Shown: piece after piece, positions 42,876-51,600 of the stretch
How the letters are laid out: each line of letters opens with the position of its first letter
Numbering within the stretch: position 1 is the stretch's first letter
Assembly: GCF_900143285.1 (NCBI RefSeq)
Contig: NZ_FRDN01000022.1
Span: 1 to 64,000 of the forward strand
DNA: 64,000 bases
From: Desulfitobacterium chlororespirans DSM 11544
Lineage (GTDB): Bacteria > Bacillota > Desulfitobacteriia > Desulfitobacteriales > Desulfitobacteriaceae
Direction: 5' to 3'
Notes under the pieces: generated by a model
What the model was told of the DNA's origin: nothing
Databases searched by the model: none
Seen by the model: the letters and a program-made list of their open reading frames with translations, nothing else
Program-made: the position numbers and the translations under genes

Positions 42876-43736
42876 TTAGATGCTGAAGGTATGGTTGCCG
42901 ATGGTTTTTACCACAGGCCGGGTCTTAATCCAACGATCCGTGGCTGTCCTGGGGTTATAATAATAAATCGCCCCTCCGGTGGGATCTTCGCCGTTTAAGG
43001 CGGCTTCTGCCGCACGATAAGCACTTTGGTTGGGGGTAAGATGGATTTGCTTATCGAGAACAGCCGTAAAGGCACCCGGCTGATACACTACATCGTGGAT
43101 CGTATCGGGAAAACGCTGATCCTCAACCCGATTGAGCACCACTGCCCCTACCGCCACTTGACCCTCAAAGTCTTCCCCTCTTGCCTCAGCATGAATCACA
43201 CGAGCAAGGAGTTCCAATTCTTCCTGAGTAACTTGAACAACTGGAGTTCTGCCGCGGGATGGTTCCGCGGCTGAATCCGCCATTGCATCTCCTTTAGCGG
43301 GAATACGCAAGGTTTGACCTGCGCCGATGGTGTTGGGTTCATTGATCGTATTGAGCTTCATCAGTTCGGCAATCGTTGTTCCATACCGATGAGCAACTGC
43401 TGATAAAGTATCTCCACTCTGTACTACGATCATCTGTTCATCCTCTGGGACAGCCAATTCATCACTGAGGGCAGCTTCCTCTTGTTCAGTTATCGTTTCT
43501 TCCATTGCCGTACTATTGTCTGTTTCCATGAGCCTATTTTCCGCTTCGCCGCGGTTGACACCCATTGCTTGGAGATCAACGATTTGGACTGGATCCAAAA
43601 CTTCGATATCCACTATTTCAAAAGTATTCGTACCTAATTCCCCATTGACTGGACATACCATCCCTTGACACCAGAATAATGTCATGACCAAGCATAGGAA
43701 AATCGCCGTGGTTTTTCGGCATCTTCGGTGTGGCAA
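42876..43736 (-). CDS. LysM and SleB/CwlJ-type cell wall hydrolase
   Basis: A 286-residue exported protein: signal peptide (residues about 8-32), an acidic linker, one LysM domain (VVQSGDTLSAVAHRYGTT to TLRIPA, about 104-148), and a C-terminal hydrolase_2 domain. The hydrolase has LARVIHAEARGEDFEGQVAV with the catalytic Glu, VGAVVLNRVEDQRFP and YYYNPRTATD. SleB and CwlJ degrade spore cortex during germination; LysM-bearing forms may act on vegetative wall. The start is TTG with GAGGTGA six bases upstream. Confidence 0.88.
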   Translation of the reverse strand: MPHRRCRKTTAIFLCLVMTLFWCQGMVCPVNGELGTNTFEIVDIEVLDPVQIVDLQAMGVNRGEAENRLMETDNSTAMEETITEQEEAALSDELAVPEDEQMIVVQSGDTLSAVAHRYGTTIAELMKLNTINEPNTIGAGQTLRIPAKGDAMADSAAEPSRGRTPVVQVTQEELELLARVIHAEARGEDFEGQVAVGAVVLNRVEDQRFPDTIHDVVYQPGAFTAVLDKQIHLTPNQSAYRAAEAALNGEDPTGGAIYYYNPRTATDRWIKTRPVVKTIGNHTFSI

Positions 43737-43940
43737 ACAAAATCACCTCTTGAGTTCATAAATTATTTCTAGTCTTTCCCAAGAAGGACGATTTTTATAA
43801 CATTCACCGAAATCTTATTGTAATTTTATGCACTTATAAACCTTCGCCGCCTGGCGAAAGAGCTAAAAATAGTACAGGAGCCGTCTCCTTACTTTTTGCC
43901 AAAAGTATAGAAAACAGCCCCCGTTTTCATCAATCACATA

Positions 43941-44279
43941 TTAATCACAATAGCCCTTTTGCTTAAGTTTACAGACATGCTCCTCTAAAATCTTTTCAAT
44001 GTCGATACCGTACTGTTCCTCTAAAACAAACATCATCGTCACCGCCGTCTGAGCCACATCGATAAGTTCCTGAGCCACCATCTGCATGGCCTCAGTCTCT
44101 TTGACCCTCAACCGCTCCCCATTAAGACCGCGAAACTTCCCAATGGCCTGAGCCAGTTCTCCCGACTCCTCCATAATCTTCAGCGCCGTACTCTCCAAAG
44201 AGGGGTTAAGCCGGTTTAAACGGGGTAAGGTAACCGTCTTGGAGCAGCACAACCCAGCATCTCCACTCCTCTTTTCCAT
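43941..44279 (-). CDS. MazG-like nucleotide pyrophosphohydrolase-fold protein
   Basis: A 112-residue protein whose helices match the MazG/HisE all-alpha NTP pyrophosphohydrolase fold: STALKIMEESGELAQAIGKF holds the E-E-x-x-E metal motif and ELIDVAQTAVTMMF the second acidic pair. It may clear abnormal nucleotides. I chose ATG 44277-44279 with GGGAG seven bases upstream. It follows the ctpA-like gene by about 50 bases. Confidence 0.75.
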   Translation of the reverse strand: MEKRSGDAGLCCSKTVTLPRLNRLNPSLESTALKIMEESGELAQAIGKFRGLNGERLRVKETEAMQMVAQELIDVAQTAVTMMFVLEEQYGIDIEKILEEHVCKLKQKGYCD

Positions 44280-44330
44280 CAGCTCACTCCCTTGCGTTAA
44301 CACACCTATCAATAAGCCGCTGCCCGGAAT

Positions 44331-45995
44331 TTAATGGCCTGCCCCGGTGGTCCCGACGGTCAGCGCTCCTTCTTTCAGGATAGAGCCATCCTTAGCGGCA
44401 ATTCCTTGATGGGTAAGGAGCCAGTAGGTTTTCTCCGGTTCGAGAAGGCTTTTCGGGATCACTTTAACCGAACGTTCATCCACTTGCTCAAAGGTCACAG
44501 GCATGCGCTTGCCGCTCTCACTCTCAATCAGCTCGAAAGAATTCTCGGTCACACTCTTAAAATCGATGGGAGCTGTAAACCGCACTGTAAAGGTCTTATC
44601 AACGGCAAGGTCCTTAAGCTCACTCATCCCATGATAACCCGGATAGAATAAAGGCCATACGGCATCCTGTTCACTCTGGGAAACGGCTGCCCAATCTGAG
44701 TTATGCCGCCAGGAAAATCCTCCGGGGAAGGAGTTGTTTTCAATAAGTTCCCGATAAGCCGACCAGTATTCAGGATCCCTCGCTTGCTCAAGGGAGAGAT
44801 TCCAATCCTTACCCCCGGCGGTGAACTGAACAAGGTCCGTGACTTCCTGTCCATCACCCTTCTCCTGAATAGATCCTTCCAACATCAATACAGCCATCTC
44901 CAGGGGATCATTTTCCAGAATCTCCACATCGGGAGAAATCCCTACCCCATTGATCTCCTTTCCATAAGGAGAATAGAACTTAGCCACTGTAATCTTCAGA
45001 ACATCGCCATCGGTGAGCTGCCATAAGCTCTGGACAGAGCCCTTGCCATAAGTATTGGCTCCTACTACCACCGCCTTTTGGTAGTCTTTAACCACTGCCG
45101 TCAAAATCTCCGAGGCACTGGCACTGTTTTCATTCGTTAAGAAGACTACCGGCTCATCAATTACAAATTCCTGCTTTTCTGCTTGGTAAGGTTCAAACTT
45201 CTGTGAGCGGTCTTTCGTTTGCAAGGCTGTCTGTTCACCGATAAAATATCCTGCCAGGCTTAAGGCTGAGTCCAGATACCCGCCCGGATTATTGCGCAGA
45301 TCCATGACCCAGGCATCGGCCCCTTGTTTGTCCAATTCCTTAACGACTTGCTCAAATAGGTCTTCAGTGGTCTCCCCAAAAGACTCTATGGCCACATAAC
45401 CGATGTCTTCATTGAGCATTTCTCCGCTCACGGTAGGAACTTCCACCGCTCTGCGGGCCACCTTTAAACTAAGGCGCTCTTCTCCCCGCAGGACCACGAT
45501 ATCTATAGTGGTCCCTTCGGGGCCTTTGATCAGAGCGGTCGCCGCATCCTGAGAAAGCCCCGCCAGGCTTTGGCCGCCGACTTGAGCAATAATATCCCCT
45601 GTTTTGAGTTTGGCTTCCTCAGCCGGTGAACCCGGGATGATACCGACAATCTCCAAGCCCCTCGGCTCCAGTTCAATATATACTCCGATCCCGGAAAAAC
45701 TTAAGTCCATGGAATTAAGGAAATTCTGGTACTCTTTTTGCGTAAAAAAGACAGTATGCGGATCGTCCAATCGCTTAAGCATCTCCTCAACACTGGCAGC
45801 GCTGAGCACCCAGGGATCCACCGGATCCACATATTGGCTCTCCAATAAGGATCGCACATCGTCTACCGGACTCCCCAAAGCCGCAGCCGGAGCGGATACG
45901 GTTAAGATCAAGGCCAAAGCGGAAGCTGTAAGGATTCTTCCCGCCTTTGTTTTGGCTTTAATCAATTTACTGCAAAACATACTGAATTTGGTCAT
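44331..45995 (-). CDS. S41 carboxyl-terminal processing protease with extra C-terminal domain
   Basis: A 554-residue exported protease. Signal peptide (residues about 18-42), PDZ domain (about 85-175, GIGVYIELEPRG, IIPGSPAEEAKLKTGDII in part), then the S41 catalytic domain with DLRNNPGGYLDSAL, the nucleophile Ser in NENSASASEIL and the Lys in NTYGKGSVQ. The last 110 residues look like a bacterial Ig-like/SbsA domain (FTVRFTAPIDFKSVTENSF in part), which is unusual for CtpA. GTG 45998 and ATG 45995 are both possible; ATG has better spacing to GGGGG. Confidence 0.88.
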   Translation of the reverse strand: MTKFSMFCSKLIKAKTKAGRILTASALALILTVSAPAAALGSPVDDVRSLLESQYVDPVDPWVLSAASVEEMLKRLDDPHTVFFTQKEYQNFLNSMDLSFSGIGVYIELEPRGLEIVGIIPGSPAEEAKLKTGDIIAQVGGQSLAGLSQDAATALIKGPEGTTIDIVVLRGEERLSLKVARRAVEVPTVSGEMLNEDIGYVAIESFGETTEDLFEQVVKELDKQGADAWVMDLRNNPGGYLDSALSLAGYFIGEQTALQTKDRSQKFEPYQAEKQEFVIDEPVVFLTNENSASASEILTAVVKDYQKAVVVGANTYGKGSVQSLWQLTDGDVLKITVAKFYSPYGKEINGVGISPDVEILENDPLEMAVLMLEGSIQEKGDGQEVTDLVQFTAGGKDWNLSLEQARDPEYWSAYRELIENNSFPGGFSWRHNSDWAAVSQSEQDAVWPLFYPGYHGMSELKDLAVDKTFTVRFTAPIDFKSVTENSFELIESESGKRMPVTFEQVDERSVKVIPKSLLEPEKTYWLLTHQGIAAKDGSILKEGALTVGTTGAGH

Positions 45996-46082
45996 CACTT
46001 TATCCCCCTTATCTCAACTAGAATTCGACGTGCCTTCTGTGAATCCTGTCGGTTAAGAGGCATCTCCTCTAAAAATCTCCTC

Positions 46083-47309
46083 CTATGATCCTTCAGCTGA
46101 TCCCTCAGCTTGTACTTTTGCCCAAACTTTTTGAAAGGCCACGGGTAAAGCGATTTTGTCCAATTCCTTAACATCCAGCCAACATAGACCATCCCGCTTC
46201 AGGGAATCCTCATTCTCCCTGACCTGCGCCGTTTTGTCCATCACCTCATCAAGATTGAGGACCAGCCAATAGATTTGCCAGCGTCGATGACTAAATGTAT
46301 GAACTAAGGGACCCTTCCGGCTGGGCCGGCGGCTAAGCAGTTCTTGCACAGCCTCATCACAAGCGGAATCCCCTATCTGATTCTTATACAGTTCATACCA
46401 GGAAAAATCCAAATTGTATTCGTACCGGCTTATCTCTTCGCCAACTCTCTCCGCAACCTTCACAGCATCACCGGAGAATTCCTTGCCCCCTCTATAGCTT
46501 TCCAGTCTGGGTACCATCATCTCTTCCCCGGGGAACTCCCACAAATCAGCCAAAAGCCCTGTGGAGGGCCTCTTCTTCAGGAGCACCCGCCCCTGGTGCA
46601 GCAGGATCAAGGTAGGCCGCAAAGCCGACCCGGGTTTCTCTTTGCTTTTTTTCACAGGGTACACTTGGGGATCACCCAGAGCAAAGCCCTCACAGTCCTC
46701 CTGGAGGGGACATTGCTCACAGCGGGGGTTCTTCGGAGTACATACCGTTGCCCCCAACTCCATCATCCCTTGATTAAAATCCCCCGGACAATCTCCGGGT
46801 ATCACTTCCCCAAGGTATTCAAGAAAAACCCGTCTTGATCGGGCTTTCTCCACATCCTCTTCCCAACGGAGCAGGCGGCTCACCACCCGCTTCACATTCC
46901 CATCCATGACGGGAACCTGCTCTTCATAAGCAATGCTGGCAATGGCTGCCGCAGTATAGTCACCGACACCTTTAATATGAAGAAGGGACTGATAATCTTT
47001 CGGCATGCTTCCCTCCGCCATCTTCACCACGTAGCGGGCCCCCTCCCACAAGCGTCTGGCCCGAGAATAATACCCTAATCCCCGCCATAACTCCAGCACT
47101 TCCTCCTGCTCCGCCTCCGCAAGGTGAGAGAGGGTGGGGAATCGTCCCATAAACCGCAGATAATACGGAATAACGGTAACTACCTGAGTCTGCTGAAGCA
47201 TCACCTCAGATACCCAAATTGCATAGGGATCCTTTGTCCTGCGCCAAGGCAAATCCCTCTTGACCTGATTAAACCATTGGACCAGTTTTGAAGAGTCTAT
47301 TACGCCCAC
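46083..47309 (-). CDS. mutY: A/G-specific adenine glycosylase MutY
   Basis: A 408-residue DNA repair enzyme that removes adenine mispaired with 8-oxoguanine or guanine. The N-terminal HhH-GPD domain has LPWRRTKDPYAIWVSEVMLQQT (in part VSEVMLQQTQV), the LLHIKGVGDYTAAAIASI hairpin and VMDGNVKRVVSR with catalytic Asp. The [4Fe-4S] motif is C-x6-C-x2-C-x5-C (CTPKNPRCEQCPLQEDC). A C-terminal NUDIX-like domain (LLADLWEFPGEE, THTFSHRRW-like VHTFSHRRWQIYW) recognises 8-oxoG. GTG start with GAGGGG. Confidence 0.96.
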   Translation of the reverse strand: MGVIDSSKLVQWFNQVKRDLPWRRTKDPYAIWVSEVMLQQTQVVTVIPYYLRFMGRFPTLSHLAEAEQEEVLELWRGLGYYSRARRLWEGARYVVKMAEGSMPKDYQSLLHIKGVGDYTAAAIASIAYEEQVPVMDGNVKRVVSRLLRWEEDVEKARSRRVFLEYLGEVIPGDCPGDFNQGMMELGATVCTPKNPRCEQCPLQEDCEGFALGDPQVYPVKKSKEKPGSALRPTLILLHQGRVLLKKRPSTGLLADLWEFPGEEMMVPRLESYRGGKEFSGDAVKVAERVGEEISRYEYNLDFSWYELYKNQIGDSACDEAVQELLSRRPSRKGPLVHTFSHRRWQIYWLVLNLDEVMDKTAQVRENEDSLKRDGLCWLDVKELDKIALPVAFQKVWAKVQAEGSAEGS

Positions 47310-47345
47310 TTTATCCCCTCTTCTTTTGTCGACTTTAAAGAGAAA

Positions 47346-47367
47346 TCCCGAGGATTAACCCTCGGGA
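47346..47367 (-). terminator. Terminator after the D-amino-acid transaminase gene
   Basis: TCCCGAGG (47346-47353) pairs with CCTCGGGA (47360-47367); TTTCTCTTT follows on the minus strand, just before mutY. Confidence 0.75.
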
Positions 47368-47402
47368 CCCAGTCTATCCCTTGTGTGATGAAAAAACAAC
47401 CC

Positions 47403-48290
47403 TCAAGATTTTACACTTGTCAGTCTTTTCTCCCATCCTGCCATAAAAATCTCATACAGTCTCTCAGTCATAGGACCGGCTCCCCCTTCTCCCACTGTCA
47501 CACCATCCAGTTTTCCTACGCCTAAGACCTCGCACCCCGTACTGGTAAGAATAATCTCTTCAGCACCGCGCAACTCCTCAAGGGTAATCTCCCGCTCCTC
47601 CACTTCGATTCCGGCTTCACGAGCGGTCTCCAGCATGATCGCCCGGCTTACACCAGGAAGGATTCGTCCATTAAGAGGCGGGGTCACAACCTTTCCCCTG
47701 ATGACTGCAGCCACATTGCTGCTGGAGGCTTCCGTAATCAGCCCCCCACCGGGTTCTGTACCCAGCACTAAAATCGCCTCATAGGCGCCCTGCTCTACCG
47801 CAGTTTGCTTGGCCAATACATTGGGCAGAAGATTAAGGGTCTTAATATGAGGATGAGCCCATCGCTCATCAGGTACGGTAACGCAGCTTACCCCTGCCTT
47901 ACGTACTTTTTCTTCCACAGAGGTCATGGGGGCCACAAATAAAGTGACCATCGGCTCCCCTTCCGGCAGGAAAGCATGCATCCTGGGTCCAATCCCCCGG
48001 GTAACCTGCAGATACACCATGGCATTGGGGAGGCCGGCTTTTTCCACACTCTCTAAGACAAGGGCTGTCAGCTCCTCAGTGGTCTTAGGCGGAGTGATAC
48101 GAATCTCCTTCATGCTCCTTTCAAAACGCTTCAGATGCTCCTGCAAAGCAAAGAGCTTGCCATCACAGACTTTGACCGCCTCATAGACTCCGTCACCAAA
48201 GAAATATCCTCGATCCAAAAAAGGAACCCGGGCCTCCTGCAAGCTGGAAAATTCACCATTAACCCAGGCAATCCCTGTATAATCCAACAT
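47403..48290 (-). CDS. dat: D-amino-acid transaminase, PLP class IV
   Basis: A 295-residue fold-type IV aminotransferase. The RGIGPRMHAF motif matches the Arg-x-His carboxylate-trap of Bacillus D-amino-acid transaminase. HIKTLNLLPNVLAKQ holds the PLP lysine region, ITEASSSNVAAV the cofactor phosphate loop and LPGVSRAIML the next. It exchanges amino groups between D-alanine and 2-oxoglutarate, giving D-glutamate. Branched-chain transaminase IlvE is the main alternative, but the R-x-H motif favours Dat. ATG start with GGGAGG. Confidence 0.87.
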   Translation of the reverse strand: MLDYTGIAWVNGEFSSLQEARVPFLDRGYFFGDGVYEAVKVCDGKLFALQEHLKRFERSMKEIRITPPKTTEELTALVLESVEKAGLPNAMVYLQVTRGIGPRMHAFLPEGEPMVTLFVAPMTSVEEKVRKAGVSCVTVPDERWAHPHIKTLNLLPNVLAKQTAVEQGAYEAILVLGTEPGGGLITEASSSNVAAVIRGKVVTPPLNGRILPGVSRAIMLETAREAGIEVEEREITLEELRGAEEIILTSTGCEVLGVGKLDGVTVGEGGAGPMTERLYEIFMAGWEKRLTSVKS

Positions 48291-48382
48291 ACTTCATCCT
48301 CCCTTTTTTCCTTGTTTTAATAAAAATAATAACACAAAAATCCCCAAAGCACACGCTGCTTTGGGGTGAGTAACCCAGCCCT

Positions 48383-48559
48383 TCAGCCAACTTTCCGATA
48401 ATCTCGTGAAAGGCAGGTCCGGTAATATAAATTTAATAGGCTGTCCAATTCCTGGCTCATCCGGACCACCTCAGGGTCCGCCAGATCCTTATCACAGGAT
48501 AAGGTATAAAGTTGACATCTGAGCTCTTCAATTTCCTCAAGTAAATCGACATGTTCCAT
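48383..48559 (-). CDS. Spo0E-like sporulation regulatory phosphatase
   Basis: A 58-residue two-helix protein with the Spo0E signature MSQELDSLLNLYYR in the second helix. Such proteins dephosphorylate Spo0A~P and delay sporulation. The start at ATG 48557-48559 gives normal family length; an upstream in-frame extension would add a hydrophobic segment and is less likely. The ribosome site is weak. Confidence 0.8.
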   Translation of the reverse strand: MEHVDLLEEIEELRCQLYTLSCDKDLADPEVVRMSQELDSLLNLYYRTCLSRDYRKVG

Positions 48560-48776
48560 AGCATTCAACCACTTTCTCTTCGATGGTAACAGCTTCAGTT
48601 TACAAGACAGCAGAAACACGAATGTTGATGCAATGCATATTACGAGAGTTATTTTAGTCACACTGGCATTGACAAATTTTCCAGAAACAAAGCCGCAAGT
48701 TCTGAAGTTATTCTAAACTAAATATTTAAAAAAATATCGAAAATAATGTCGAGGTTTAGCCGACGTTTTTCACCAA

Positions 48777-48809
48777 AATGAGACAAGGTTCCTGTCCCCT
48801 TGTCTCATT
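48777..48809. repeat. REP-like palindrome with GTTCCTGTCCCC core (copy 2)
   Basis: AATGAGACAAGG (48777-48788) pairs with CCTTGTCTCATT (48798-48809) around TTCCTGTCC. The core resembles copy 1 (42846-42874) while the arms differ. It lies 8 bases past the stop codon of the CZB chemoreceptor gene and could act as its terminator. Confidence 0.65.
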
Positions 48810-48817
48810 GCGCAGCC

Positions 48818-50743
48818 TTATTGCTTTTCTCTAGCTTTTTCCTTTTCGATCAGGCCATTGATGCATTTAATGACCTTGTTGGAGTGCTTATCCAGCCTCT
48901 TCAAGCAAGCCTGAGCCAGCTTAACGTCCCCTTCATGGTAGGCCTTGGCCGCCTCCTGGGCCATTTTATGAACTTGATGATGGGGTTCATCCAATGCCTT
49001 AAATTCCGAATAGCCTTTGAGGGTATTGTCTTCCCGGAAATACCATTTCCCCAATCGGCAATGCTGGTGAGAGGTCACTTCTTCCGGGGCCACTTCCTCA
49101 AGGCCTTTAAGCATGTTGACAATCCGGGATTTCCACAGCAAATGATCGGTTTTAGCTTTCTCCAGGATCTCCACCGTAGTTAGGTTTGAATTGGCCAGCT
49201 TAAAATGCTCCACCTTCTGATTCAGATCCTGAGCCAGATAGGCGGTACCCTGAATCGTTGTAGCCACCGTCTCCAGGGAGGCATTGATCTCTTCAGAAGA
49301 TGCCGCCACTTGTTGAGCATGAGAGGATGTATTCTCAATCACCGTTGCCACCGAATTAATCAAGGCCACGATTTTTCCCGAACTGGCCACCTCTGAATCA
49401 GTGACTTCCACACTGGAGCGAACATCCTCAGCTGTCTTTTTGACGGCGCCATAGATATTATTCAGGGCATTGCCGGCTTGGTTCATGATCTGGACCCCAT
49501 GTTCCACCTCTTGGCGGGTTAACTTGGTAGCCTGGACCACATCCTCCACTCCAAGCAGAACTTTTTGGACCAGGCCCGCCACATCTTTCGCTCCTTGAGT
49601 GGACTGCTCGGCAAGTTTCCGGACCTCTTCCGCCACCACAGCAAATCCACGGCCGGACTCCCCGGCCCGGGCGGCCTCGATGGCTGCATTTAAAGCCAGC
49701 AGATTGGTCTGATCCGCCAACCCGGTAATGGTCACCGTAATGGAATCGATCTGCTTGGAGAGTTCACTGAGCTGCTGCATTAATTCTTCTGTCTCTGACG
49801 TCTTGGCGTGAATAGTATGCATCCGGTTGATGGCATCATCCACCGTGCTTTTACCTTGGTCAGCCGTATCCATGGTCTGCTGGGAGTTCACCGCTGCCGA
49901 CTGGCTTTGGGTCTTGGCGATTTGGGTCAGGGAGGAAAGCTCTAAAAGTACCTGTGACGCTTCCACGATGGATTTTGCCCCCAGATCGGACTCGTTGGCT
50001 ACATTCTGCATGCTTTCACTGACCTCAGCCACGGCTACCGTTGCTTCTTCGCTGGTGGCAGCCAATTCCTCAGAGGTCGCCGCCAGATTCTCCGTCAGTT
50101 CCCGGACATTTTTCACCACATCGGACAGACGGGTCATCATCACATTAAAGGCGGCACTCAAATCCCCGAATTCATCACTGGAATGGACAGGTGCCGAAAC
50201 CGTCAAATCCCCTAAACCAGCCTTGCTCATGGTTTCCTGCAGTTCGCTGATGGACCGCAAAATATAGCGTGTCAACAGATAGGCCATCAACAAAGCCGCC
50301 AGAACTGCAACCAGAGTTCCGCCCCAGCTCACCCAGGTCATCCTGTTAATATTCTTATGAATTAATTCTTCATTAGCGGCTAAAACCTCTGTTTGTCTCT
50401 CGATCAGGGCATCCAAAGCCTGGAGCAGAGGAGTCGCCTCATAGGCAAGCAACATCGTTTCGATTTTATCTAAATCCTGCCGATCCTCGGCAGACAAGTA
50501 CTCATTCTCTCTCATCCCCTCAAGCCATGTCCTGGCAGCTGTGAATTCGCTCTCATTCCGGGCACTGCTGACCTCAGTCTTCATGGCTTGTGCTGAGGTC
50601 ATCAAGGCCGTATGGCCAAAGATATCGTCAACTTCGTCATTGATCTTAATCTGCAGATAATTGGTGATCACAATGGCTATGACAAAGATGGAGATAATGC
50701 CAATAAATGCTCCCAAAACACGAAACCGGACCCCAATTTTCAT
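48818..50743 (-). CDS. Methyl-accepting chemotaxis protein with C-terminal zinc-binding CZB domain
   Basis: A 641-residue chemoreceptor. TM1 is near residues 8-28, a small helical sensor lies outside, TM2 is near 138-160 ([18 protein letters not shown]), then HAMP and the signalling domain ([32 protein letters not shown]). The C-terminus from about 515 is a CZB domain: [26 protein letters not shown] and [19 protein letters not shown], with the Zn-binding 3His/Cys set. CZB domains sense zinc or hypochlorous acid. It is the last gene after a phosphatase/anti-sigma/STAS trio, 32 bases from the STAS gene. Confidence 0.92.
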   Translation of the reverse strand: MKIGVRFRVLGAFIGIISIFVIAIVITNYLQIKINDEVDDIFGHTALMTSAQAMKTEVSSARNESEFTAARTWLEGMRENEYLSAEDRQDLDKIETMLLAYEATPLLQALDALIERQTEVLAANEELIHKNINRMTWVSWGGTLVAVLAALLMAYLLTRYILRSISELQETMSKAGLGDLTVSAPVHSSDEFGDLSAAFNVMMTRLSDVVKNVRELTENLAATSEELAATSEEATVAVAEVSESMQNVANESDLGAKSIVEASQVLLELSSLTQIAKTQSQSAAVNSQQTMDTADQGKSTVDDAINRMHTIHAKTSETEELMQQLSELSKQIDSITVTITGLADQTNLLALNAAIEAARAGESGRGFAVVAEEVRKLAEQSTQGAKDVAGLVQKVLLGVEDVVQATKLTRQEVEHGVQIMNQAGNALNNIYGAVKKTAEDVRSSVEVTDSEVASSGKIVALINSVATVIENTSSHAQQVAASSEEINASLETVATTIQGTAYLAQDLNQKVEHFKLANSNLTTVEILEKAKTDHLLWKSRIVNMLKGLEEVAPEEVTSHQHCRLGKWYFREDNTLKGYSEFKALDEPHHQVHKMAQEAAKAYHEGDVKLAQACLKRLDKHSNKVIKCINGLIEKEKAREKQ

Positions 50744-50775
50744 GCTCTCACCTCATCCCAGGGCATAATACCCCC

Positions 50776-51078
50776 CTATCGTATCTCAAATACCTTGTTC
50801 AGACGGGTTAATTGAAAAAGCTCCTTAACCGCGCCCTGAAGTCCTTGAACAATAATCCCGCCCCCGCGCTCAATAGCACGCTTATGAATGGCTACCAGCA
50901 CACCCAGACCTGAACTGTCGATATAGTTTAATTTATGCGTATCAAAAACAAAATGAGACTTCCCTTGTTCAATCAGGGGAAGCAGCCTTTCTCTCATGAC
51001 AGCAGCGTCTTCCACATAAATCTTGCCTTCTAATTCCACAAAAACCTCTTGCCTATTCACCCGAATATCTATTGACAT
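50776..51078 (-). CDS. STAS-domain anti-sigma factor antagonist
   Basis: A 100-residue SpoIIAA/RsbV-like protein. NYIDSSGLGVLVAIHKRA holds the phosphorylatable Ser (S55). In partner switching the unphosphorylated form binds the HATPase kinase/anti-sigma protein and frees its target. It lies between the HATPase gene (20 bases upstream) and the chemoreceptor. ATG start with GGAGG upstream. Confidence 0.92.
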   Translation of the reverse strand: MSIDIRVNRQEVFVELEGKIYVEDAAVMRERLLPLIEQGKSHFVFDTHKLNYIDSSGLGVLVAIHKRAIERGGGIIVQGLQGAVKELFQLTRLNKVFEIR

Positions 51079-51097
51079 GATTTTTCCTCCCTATTAT

Positions 51098-51547
51098 TTA
51101 AGCTAATGTTTTTAAAAGAACCACAGAGTTGCCCTTGGCATTATAACGAACTTCATCCATAACCGCTTCCATAATGTATATCCCCCGGCCGGACTCCCCC
51201 CACTCCCATTCTTCCTCGTCTTCTTCCAAGGCCGAGACCTTAGCCATCACTTGATCTGCCCGGAATCCGCTCCCATTGTCCTTGACCCGAATGACCAGAA
51301 ATTTGGAGTGAAGCACATACATACTCAGCGTTACCGCGGGAGCAGAGACCTTGCCCTGGGCGTACTTAAACCCATTGTTTACCGCCTCATTCAGGGCAAC
51401 TTCCAGCATTGTTACTTCATTCTCAGATAAGGTTGTCCCCCCACCCCTATTCCCTAAAGCCTTTTGCAGACATTGGTGCAATTGTTCCCGATCATGGCGA
51501 TACTCCTGCGCTGAATGAAAGGTCTTACGCATAAGCTTTTGCCGCAT
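51098..51547 (-). CDS. RsbW/SpoIIAB-type serine kinase (anti-sigma factor-like HATPase)
   Basis: A 149-residue GHKL ATPase. N-box LEVALNEAVNNGFKYAQG (in part NEAVNNGFKYA), G1 VKDNGSGF and G2 GESGRGIYIMEAVMDEV are intact. It should phosphorylate the adjacent STAS protein and bind a target when free. An acidic insert EEDEEEWEWGE lies just before G2. I chose ATG 51545-51547; GTG 51556 is an alternative. No sigma factor is encoded in the window, so the target may be a non-sigma output. Confidence 0.88.
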   Translation of the reverse strand: MRQKLMRKTFHSAQEYRHDREQLHQCLQKALGNRGGGTTLSENEVTMLEVALNEAVNNGFKYAQGKVSAPAVTLSMYVLHSKFLVIRVKDNGSGFRADQVMAKVSALEEDEEEWEWGESGRGIYIMEAVMDEVRYNAKGNSVVLLKTLA

Positions 51548-51600
51548 ATCCCCCACCCACCTTTTCTCTCATTACGCTCCTTCGCTGCAACTACCGGCGG

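Noticed and set aside
48383-48661. 92-residue version of the Spo0E-like protein with a hydrophobic N-terminus
   Set aside because: The extension has no ribosome site and would double the usual length; the start at 48559 gives a normal Spo0E-like protein.
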